Positions 8,391 through 13,302 of a stretch of DNA of 13,302 bases are shown piece after piece (the stretch's first letter is position 1; each line of letters begins with the position of its first letter). The position numbers and the translations under genes were made by a program. The DNA is from Gracilaria caudata (taxonomy: Eukaryota > Rhodophyta > Florideophyceae > Gracilariales > Gracilariaceae), in the NCBI GenBank assembly GCA_030374735.1, contig JASCIV010000731.1, forward strand, positions 1 to 13,302, written 5' to 3'. The notes beneath the pieces are model-generated. The model had not been told where the DNA came from, searched no databases, and saw only the letters and a program-made list of their open reading frames with translations.

Positions 8391-9128
8391 TTAACACACG
8401 CGTTTTGAACGTGTCGAGCCAAAGCTTTTCAATGGATCTACACAAGAGTCGGCCTATCCAAGTAGTCCTTCCGACCTGTTACAGACACTTTATGATTGGC
8501 GCTCTCCAATGTTCGGGGTCCGAGCTTTGGAAGATGTTGGCTGCAAGACGAAGCACACAGACAAGCGCGGAATCCCGTGTACAGTAATAGGTACTGCGCT
8601 CCCTTAACCGAAGATGCGGTTCGAATATTTGGAATGCGCGCCGTTTTCGTTTCATCTGTGGTGATTTGTCAGATCAAAACAGGTGGCAGCGCTTCAATAA
8701 TACAACGGTTGCATTCTGGACCGCGCCCACAGGATTGCAGGTCTTGCATCCTGCCAACTCTTTTTTCCATACGTAGAAGCGTATGATACCCGAAGAGTGG
8801 AGGGATTGCCAGTGGCGATGATCTGAGAAATCGTTGACATCACGCGTCGAAAAACGCTGGAGAAACAGAGATTTCTGCTAGTATGTACTGTTCCAACACA
8901 GGCACTCTGCTGCGGGCACGCCCCCATGTTCACATTGCTGCTTGAGATTGGCACAAGAGCGAATTTGAGGTCAGGCTTTTGCACGCTTGTTCCTACAGAG
9001 TTCGTTGGCCGTACAAAAGCACAAATACTGGCCGCTCGTACTCCCATTTTGCCATTTTAAATCGGCGTACCTTCTTCGCAACAAATTCTCACCCGCCGCC
9101 ATCTCCGACAACCCCACGCGTAGACGAC
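8391..9128. other. Divergent spacer between RlmH and HPRT genes
   Basis: This holds the promoters of both flanking genes. Facing ATTGG and CCAAT boxes occur at 8495-8510. A 117-codon minus-strand frame at 8694-9047 starts with an ATG in good context (AAAATGG) only 82 nt from the HPRT start. Its N-terminus, MGVRAASICAFVRP, is vaguely transit-like, but the rest resembles no family, so it is not called as a gene. Plus-strand frames here are unrecognisable. The HPRT frame is open back to a TGA at 8943-8945 but has no ATG before 9129. Confidence 0.5.
8495..8510. promoter_or_regulatory. Facing CCAAT boxes upstream of RlmH
   Basis: ATTGG at 8495-8499 and CCAAT at 8506-8510 form a perfect 5-bp inverted repeat with a 6-nt spacer. 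The first is a CCAAT box in the RlmH direction, 105 nt before its first ATG. It lies inside a 10-mer, GATTGGCGCT, shared with the Tic22 upstream region. Function is inferred. Confidence 0.35.
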
Positions 9129-9686
9129 ATGGAAAGCGGAGGCCCTGTGCCCCCCGAGTGGGTGGGCTCCATCTCCGAGGTGCTAATCGGCTCAGCAGAC
9201 ATTGCAAAGAGAATCGCGCATCTCGGCAAGACGATATCCTCCAAGTACGAAGGGCTGAATCCACTTTTAGTGGTGGTTCTAAAAGGCTCGTACATGTTCG
9301 CCTCAGACCTGTCTCGTTCCATGAACGTTCCGCACGAGCTCGAATTCATCCGCGCAAGCAGCTACAGCGGCACAGAAAGCAGTGGCAACGTACACATAAA
9401 CGGCATGCACAGCACGAAGCTACAGGGCAGACACGTGATTGTGATTGAGGATATTGTGGACACGGGACTCACTCTGAGTCGGTTGTACGCGCATTTTGAG
9501 GGCGCCGGTGCGGCTACCATCAGGACGTGCTCGTTTTTGGAGAAGGAGACGGTGAGACGAAGGGCGGGCATTCCGACGATTGATTTTGTGGCGTTTCACA
9601 TCCCGGACAAGTTTGTGGTTGGATATGGTCTAGACTATGATCAGCAATATCGCCATTTACCTTTTGTGGGGGTGTACAAACAGTAA
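9129..9686 (+). CDS. hpt: Hypoxanthine phosphoribosyltransferase
   Basis: This enzyme salvages hypoxanthine (and usually guanine) by transferring phosphoribose from PRPP to make IMP or GMP. The product is 185 residues, the length of bacterial Hpt and plant HGPT rather than the longer animal HPRT. Visible motifs are LVVVLKGSYMFASDL (about 47-61), the flexible-loop region RASSYSGTESSG, the PRPP-binding loop EDIVDTGLTL with E107, D108 and D111, and the C-terminal VGYGLDYDQQYRHLPFVG that closes on the purine. The acidic pair and the DTG signature are intact, so it should be active. The start at 9129 is the first ATG in a frame open from 8946. The 50-codon extension before it has only a TTG and ends with a Pro/Thr-rich leader-like stretch, so I leave it out. 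No targeting peptide is evident; a cytosolic location is likely. Confidence 0.95.
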   Translation: MESGGPVPPEWVGSISEVLIGSADIAKRIAHLGKTISSKYEGLNPLLVVVLKGSYMFASDLSRSMNVPHELEFIRASSYSGTESSGNVHINGMHSTKLQGRHVIVIEDIVDTGLTLSRLYAHFEGAGAATIRTCSFLEKETVRRRAGIPTIDFVAFHIPDKFVVGYGLDYDQQYRHLPFVGVYKQ

Positions 9687-10067
9687 GAACGCATGTGATT
9701 ACGAGAGCGAGAGCGTGCTAGTATGCAACTTGTAGGACGGGGTAGTAACTGCTGCCAGCGTGCAAGAGACAGAAGAATGAGGCACCATAGAAAGAAAAAA
9801 ACGCCAACGGGCAGCGTGACTTGAGGAAAACGAAAAGGACGTTGTGAATAGTCCAAAAAAAGAAAAAGAGCTACGAACGCTGAAGAGCTGGAGCACTTTT
9901 CAAAGCACCAAAAAACAAAGTGGTAAAAAGAGAACAACTGTTGAACAGCTGTGAGGAGAAAATGGGAGCGAGGAAAGGGAGAGACAGAAGCAAGCTCGCT
10001 AACACACGATATGACAAGCGTGTTGTTGTTGCCAAAGAAAAGAAGCAAAAAGGAGAGAGATAGAGTT
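9687..10067. other. Purine-rich spacer between convergent HPRT and Tic22 genes
   Basis: No gene is supported. Most of 9760-10060 is strongly A/G-rich on the plus strand, so a Tic22 transcript would have a pyrimidine-rich 3' region. A minus-strand frame crossing 9641-10171 is open only because of this bias and encodes Phe/Leu/Ser-rich low complexity. The stretch must contain the 3' ends of both transcripts. Confidence 0.5.
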
Positions 10068-11111
10068 TCACTTGTTTTGTTGAGCATTAACAGGATTCTG
10101 ATGCAACCTTGCCTGACCAGTTGGCCCTGCCTGTTCCTTTGACACGTACTCAACAGAAGCACGCGGCGCAAAGAAACCCAACTTTCTCAACTCCGGTTGC
10201 TCATCAGTCTCCATCTGTTGAATGATGTACAGTAAATTGCCCACAGCAACCGGAGCACTATTTGGTAAATCCTTGTTACTCTCCCTGAGCTTTGCCCAAG
10301 AAGCATCCAAATCCTCCTTTGTTAAAAACAACGGAACGATGTTTTCATTGCCCTTTCTCAGCGTGAGTCCCTTTGCCACAAACACAGGCACACCTTGTAC
10401 AGCCGACGACAGTCTCATCTTCCGTTGCAGACCCTCTGCAGCCTTCACCTGCTTCGAGTCCGGGTAAAAGCGGAACACCATGGTCATTTCCTCTCCGCCC
10501 GAGCCGCGAATACCCGACGGTGTGGGTTTTGCCTTCACCATCTCATACGCCTTGTCCAAACCCATGATGTACACGCGCGCATCGGAGGCGCCCGGGTTCT
10601 TCTTCATGTCCTTCAACATGTTGAGCGCGTCCAGATGCGAGAAGAAGATGAGCCCGATTTGACTGCCCGAGCCGTCCATCTTGGCCAGATACGGCTGTCC
10701 CGACGCGTTGGTGACTGCAAACACCGGCACCTGCGACAGCTTTTCTGACACGGTTTTCTTGGAGAACTTTGCGGCGGCGAACACGGGTTGAACGAGAGTG
10801 GGTGTTGCAGACGGTTGTGACGACGACGATGAATGAAGCGAGTTGTGAACGATGGGAGTGATGATGGTGGCTAAGGCGGCGGCGGTGGTGGACACAGCAA
10901 ACGAACGCCATGGAAACGGCGACGTCGTGCTTGCGGTCGTCGTCGTCGACGACGACGACGACGATGACGAATCAGCCGTTTGACGAGCAGGTTGCGGCGC
11001 AGCGCTCATACGCGGCGCGTTTGACACACCCGCCGCTCGTCTCGCGCTCACGCGCGGCAATCTGGACGCACGCGCATTGGAAAGCACCGACGGCGCACTC
11101 GCAAACGCCAT
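10068..11111 (-). CDS. TIC22: Tic22-family plastid import protein precursor
   Basis: Tic22 is a soluble protein of the plastid intermembrane space that helps precursors pass between the outer and inner envelope translocons; cyanobacterial homologues act in outer-membrane biogenesis. The 347-residue product begins MAFASAPSV, a red-algal style transit peptide with an early Phe. A Ser/Thr-rich stretch (48-65) and a hydrophobic segment (71-88) follow, then QPVFAAAK near 108-115, which resembles a second cleavage site and fits a bipartite route. The Tic22 domain runs from about 118 and shows VPVFAVTNASGQPYLAKMDG, IGLIFFSHLDALNMLKDMKK, MVFRFYPDSKQVKAAE and GVPVFVAKGL followed by VPLFLTKEDLD. The repeated VPVF and the two FxxxxDA/ED blocks are the internal duplication of the family. 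The start is the first in-frame ATG, with A at -3 and G at +4; the frame extends to a GTG at 11225 only. No intron. Confidence 0.92.
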   Translation of the reverse strand: MAFASAPSVLSNARASRLPRVSARRAAGVSNAPRMSAAPQPARQTADSSSSSSSSTTTTASTTSPFPWRSFAVSTTAAALATIITPIVHNSLHSSSSSQPSATPTLVQPVFAAAKFSKKTVSEKLSQVPVFAVTNASGQPYLAKMDGSGSQIGLIFFSHLDALNMLKDMKKNPGASDARVYIMGLDKAYEMVKAKPTPSGIRGSGGEEMTMVFRFYPDSKQVKAAEGLQRKMRLSSAVQGVPVFVAKGLTLRKGNENIVPLFLTKEDLDASWAKLRESNKDLPNSAPVAVGNLLYIIQQMETDEQPELRKLGFFAPRASVEYVSKEQAGPTGQARLHQNPVNAQQNK

Positions 11112-11283
11112 GTTTTTGTGGTGAACACACCGAAAACAAAAAAACAAAGCTCGGCGCACTCTTCTGTCCCCACGCGCGAGGACAAAGCTCGCAAACACGC
11201 TCCAAAAAGCGCTTCGAGCGCGCACACGATCCGGGATCGCAACAGATCAACGCGCCCCCCCCCGCCGCGCGCGTTTGCTCGGA

Positions 11284-11293
11284 GATTGGCGCT
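11284..11293 (-). promoter_or_regulatory. GATTGGCGCT site upstream of Tic22
   Basis: On the minus strand this reads AGCGCCAATC, with the CCAAT core 174 nt before the Tic22 ATG. The identical 10-mer lies at 8494-8503, upstream of RlmH in the same orientation. CCAAT-box and E2F readings are both possible. Confidence 0.4.
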
Positions 11294-11344
11294 GCTGTGC
11301 CGGCTGTGCGCGCACAAAAAAAAGCGCGCTCACGTGCAAAAGCG

Positions 11345-11463
11345 GCAGCCAGCGGCTGCACCAGCGCGACAAAAAGCTGCCCCTGACATGCTGACGTCTG
11401 GCGTCATGTACACATGACACGGCACAAAAGTTGAACACTTTTGCGCGCTCAGCAGCCGCTGCT
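11345..11463. repeat. Cluster of five short perfect inverted repeats
   Basis: Five inverted repeats fall within 119 nt: GCAGCC/GGCTGC at 11345-11359 (loop 3), TGACG/CGTCA at 11392-11406 (loop 5), GTCATGT/ACATGAC at 11403-11418 (loop 2), CAAAAGT/ACTTTTG at 11425-11443 (loop 5, extendable to 10 pairs with one G-U on the minus strand), and AGCAGC/GCTGCT at 11451-11463 (loop 1). The second carries CRE-like TGACGTC. They lie 234-352 nt upstream of the Tic22 ATG. Confidence 0.6.
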
Positions 11464-11511
11464 TACAGCGCGAACGTGACGCGTGACACGTCGCTTCGGT
11501 GTTCTGCTTTT

Positions 11512-11533
11512 TGCGCGCACGCGCGCGCGCGTA
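11512..11533. repeat. Alternating purine-pyrimidine (mostly CG) tract
   Basis: Twenty-two bases alternate pyrimidine and purine without a break, almost all C and G. Such tracts can adopt Z-DNA under negative supercoiling. The location is about 400 nt upstream of Tic22. Confidence 0.6.
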
Positions 11534-11751
11534 GCTTTTTAGCCGCGAGGTGCGGCGTGGACAACGCGCGGATAAACGCGCACGCGCGCGGCACGCGCTG
11601 CGGTGCCACATGCGGGCGCAGCCTCGCTGCGCCGAACGCTGTCATGCACATGAGCTACGAAGGTATCTCTATCACGCCCATCTTCTTTAACAGCTGCTAA
11701 CGCATGCCCTCTCTCTAACTTAGTTCTCTACTTTGTATACATTTAGAAACC

Positions 11752-11778
11752 AAAAAAAAAAACACACACACACACACA
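11752..11778. repeat. A11 tract followed by eight CA units
   Basis: A homopolymer of 11 A at 11752-11762 leads into a CA microsatellite at 11763-11778. It lies about 80-105 nt beyond the stop of the minus-strand repeat-protein gene, so it would be T-rich and TG-repeat in a long 3' UTR. Likely length-variable between strains. Confidence 0.8.
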
Positions 11779-11820
11779 ACACCCTTGTCGCCTTCCCACA
11801 ACCAAAACAACCCCAAAACG

Positions 11821-11838
11821 GAAAACGGAAAATTAAAA
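11821..11838 (-). promoter_or_regulatory. Candidate 3'-flank element downstream of the repeat protein
   Basis: On the minus strand it reads TTTTAATTTTCCGTTTTC, starting 19 nt after the stop. It matches the element after TerC (2616-2633) at 17 of 18 positions. A further copy of the CCGTTTT part follows at once. Confidence 0.3.
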
Positions 11839-11856
11839 AAAAAAACAACACAAACG

Positions 11857-13269
11857 TCAGCACTTCTTGTTGCACACGCGACAGCACTTGATGTAGATCT
11901 TCACAACCGTGCCACAGCGATCGCGTGTGCAAATCTTCACGCAGCAGTCCGACTTGTTTTTGCACCCACATCTGTCCGAGTCCACCGACTTTGACGCACT
12001 GCCGCTGCCGCTCTTCGACGCGCTCACCGAGATCGATTTGGACACGCTGATGGACTTGGAGCTGCTCTTCGACACCGACACGCTCACGCTCTTCGACACC
12101 GACACGCTCTTCGACGCCGACACGCTCTTCGACGCCGACACGCTCTTCGACGCCGACACGCTCGCGCTCTTCGACACCGATGCGCTCTTGGACGCGCTTC
12201 GCGCCGACGCCGACGCCGATTGAGAGGCGCTTGCTGCGCCGCCGTTGGAGCCCATCTCGGACTCGGATGGCTGTTGTTGCTGTTCCTCTTCCTCCTCCTC
12301 CTCTTCTGACTGTTCTTGCTCCGATGAGTGCGGCACCGATGCTGAGCGCGACGCGGACGCGGACGCCGACCTGGACTTGGACGCGGCGGAGGCTGTTCTG
12401 GAGGCGGCGCTTGCAGACTTGGATGCGGCCGTAGCTGATTTGGAGGCAGCGCTTGCAGACTTGGATGCGGCCGTAGCCGATCTAGAGGCGGCGCTTGCAG
12501 ATTTGGATGCGGCTGTAGCCGATTTGGAGGCGGCGCTTGCAGACTTGGACGCGGCGGTGGCCGATTTGGACGCAGCGGTGGCCGATTTGGAGGCGGCGGT
12601 GGGCGTTCTTGATGCGGTGGCTGTAGCCGATTTGGAGGCGGCGGTGGGCGATCTGGATGCGGTGGCTGTAGCCGATTTGGAGGCGGCGGTGGCGGACTTG
12701 GAGGCGGCGGTGGCGGACTTGGAAGCGGCGGTGGCGGATTTAGAGGCGGCGGTTGCGGATTTTGAAGCGGCGGTTGCGGACCTGGACGCAGCGGTGGCCG
12801 ATTTGGACGCAGCCGACGCCGATTTGGACGCGCGCGCGGCCGATTTGGACGGAGACGGCGACGGCGACGGCGACGCGCTGGGCGACGGCGACGCGCTGGG
12901 CGACGGCGACGCGCTGGGCGACAGCGACGCGGACAGCGAACTGGACGACACGCCCGCACCGCCAGCATCGCCGCCGGCAGAGGTGAGCGAGCGGTCGCAG
13001 TGGCACGAGCTGGACTTGGTGGTCATGTTGTTTGCAGTGGTCAACGGCGGCAGCAACGCGCTGGTGAATTGGCTCTTCTGGCGCGCGTGCGACGACGACA
13101 ACGACGACGACGACGACAGCGACGTGGAGGCCGGTGCGACGGAGGTGCGGCGTCGATGCGACGCGGACGGCGCGCGTTTTGAGGGCGCGACGGATGCGCG
13201 GCGGATGGGAGGCGGAGCGGGGCGACGGGGTTGCGCTGATGCGGCACGCGTTGCGCAGGCACAAGTCAT
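11857..13269 (-). CDS. Ser/Lys/Ala tandem-repeat protein with Cys-rich C-terminus
   Basis: I do not recognise a family. From the ATG at 13269 the product is 470 residues, but the frame stays open to the window edge, so the true N-terminus may lie outside. Residues 1-75 are basic, Ser/Pro/Arg-rich, with no hydrophobic signal segment. SPSPSA repeats lie near 114-134, then 22 heptads of the type SKSATAA (about 140-296, Arg for Lys and Ser for Thr in some). An acidic/Gln tract EEEEEEEEQQQQ lies near 314-334 and SKSVSV hexads near 363-402. The last 40 residues hold ten cysteines as CxCx5CCx3Cx4Cx9CCx2Cx3C, ending on Cys just before the stop. The Cys tail could form a disulphide-bonded or metal-binding module. 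The regular Lys and Ser suggest a heavily modified structural or extracellular protein, but that is inference. Strand choice rests on ATG, stop, the Cys module and the repeat substitution pattern. Confidence 0.7.
   Translation of the reverse strand: MTCACATRAASAQPRRPAPPPIRRASVAPSKRAPSASHRRRTSVAPASTSLSSSSSLSSSHARQKSQFTSALLPPLTTANNMTTKSSSCHCDRSLTSAGGDAGGAGVSSSSLSASLSPSASPSPSASPSPSASPSPSPSPSKSAARASKSASAASKSATAASRSATAASKSATAASKSATAASKSATAASKSATAASKSATATASRSPTAASKSATATASRTPTAASKSATAASKSATAASKSASAASKSATAASKSASAASRSATAASKSASAASKSATAASKSASAASRTASAASKSRSASASASRSASVPHSSEQEQSEEEEEEEEQQQQPSESEMGSNGGAASASQSASASARSASKSASVSKSASVSASKSVSASKSVSASKSVSVSKSVSVSVSKSSSKSISVSKSISVSASKSGSGSASKSVDSDRCGCKNKSDCCVKICTRDRCGTVVKIYIKCCRVCNKKC
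12064..12184 (-). repeat. 18-bp tandem repeats encoding SKSVSV hexads
   Basis: Five to six near-identical units of the plus-strand form CTCTTCGACRCCGACACG occur, two of them separated by an extra 6 nt. Divergence is small, suggesting recent expansion. They encode Ser-Lys-Ser-Val/Ala hexads of the minus-strand protein. Confidence 0.85.
12383..12850 (-). repeat. 22 tandem 21-bp units encoding SKSATAA heptads
   Basis: The array is 468 nt: 20 units of 21 bp and 2 units of 24 bp with one extra codon. Most differences fall on base 21, 18, 12, 9, 6 and 3 of the plus-strand unit, which are third codon positions of the minus-strand frame. Base 21 takes all four nucleotides yet always gives Ala on the minus strand. 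Confidence 0.9.
12870..12930 (-). repeat. 18-bp tandem repeats encoding SPSPSA hexads
   Basis: Three copies of the plus-strand unit GACGGCGACGCGCTGGGC are identical and lie head to tail. They encode alternating Ser-Pro with Ala in the N-terminal third of the minus-strand protein. Confidence 0.85.
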
Positions 13270-13302
13270 GGCTTTGTACGGGGGGCGGGTGCGGAGTGGG
13301 GC

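Larger units (their letters stand above)
11112..11856. other. Spacer with palindromes and simple sequence, upstream of Tic22
   Basis: This holds the Tic22 promoter and the 3' flank of the repeat-protein gene. It contains the GATTGGCGCT site at 11284-11293, a cluster of inverted repeats at 11345-11463, an alternating purine-pyrimidine tract at 11512-11533, an A11 tract with eight CA units at 11752-11778, a second A11 tract at 11835-11845 and the 18-nt element at 11821-11838. Open frames of up to 158 codons here follow the GC-rich composition and resemble no protein. Confidence 0.55.

Noticed and set aside
8979..9128. N-terminal extension of HPRT
   Set aside because: The frame is open but has only a TTG near its beginning, and the first ATG at 9129 gives the usual family length.
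9641..10171. Minus-strand frame of 176 codons with Phe/Leu-rich stretches
   Set aside because: It runs across the ends of HPRT and Tic22 in the wrong frame, and its hydrophobicity comes from the pyrimidine-rich spacer strand.
11112..11225. N-terminal extension of Tic22
   Set aside because: It opens only at a GTG; the ATG at 11111 has a good context and starts a typical transit peptide.
12383..12850. Regular 21-bp array as a possible CRISPR
   Set aside because: Units are contiguous with no unique spacers and encode an in-frame heptad; this is a coding tandem repeat in a eukaryotic gene.
12084..12968. Minus-strand frame of 294 codons rich in Pro and Arg inside the repeat gene
   Set aside because: It is the out-of-frame reading of the same tandem repeats, lacks the Cys-rich end and has no recognisable domain.

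Overview
The window reads as compact nuclear DNA of a photosynthetic eukaryote with a primary plastid, most likely a mesophilic red alga. Three things point there. Nuclear-type genes for plastid proteins (Mg-chelatase subunit D, a TerC membrane protein, a Tic22 import protein) carry N-terminal extensions. At least two of these extensions look like simple transit peptides without a signal peptide but with the early Phe (MAFASAPS in Tic22, SAFVPSAPL in ChlD) retained in red-algal and glaucophyte transit peptides. The genes are short-spaced and intron-poor, with only two small GT-AG introns (61 and 88 nt) found. The species cannot be named from the sequence. Layout, left to right: 1-884 has no supported gene. 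885-1830 (minus) is an NDUFAF6-like complex I assembly factor in two exons. 1831-2656 is a spacer. 2657-3736 (minus) is TerC, sharing a divergent promoter with chlD at 4097-6358 (plus). 6359-7336 is a long spacer ending in a TATA-like promoter for a small unrecognised proline-rich protein (7337-7708, plus). That gene converges to within 9 nt of a two-exon RlmH-type rRNA methyltransferase (7718-8390, minus). A 738-nt spacer separates this from a divergent hypoxanthine phosphoribosyltransferase (9129-9686, plus), which converges with Tic22 (10068-11111, minus). A 745-nt spacer rich in palindromes and simple sequence follows, then a Ser/Lys/Ala repeat protein with a Cys-dense C-terminus (11857-13269, minus) whose 5' end may lie beyond the window. 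How the genes relate: TerC (thylakoid membrane biogenesis), ChlD (first committed step of chlorophyll synthesis), Tic22 (plastid protein import) and probably RlmH (organelle large-subunit rRNA modification) all serve plastids or organelle translation. The NDUFAF6 homologue serves mitochondrial complex I and HPRT serves purine salvage. There is no operon; any coordination would act through shared promoters. The least explained parts are the repeat protein with its fully open antisense frame, an ATTGGCGC octamer upstream of three minus-strand genes, an 18-nt element just past two stop codons, and a palindrome cluster upstream of Tic22. No mobile element, CRISPR array, tRNA or rRNA was found.
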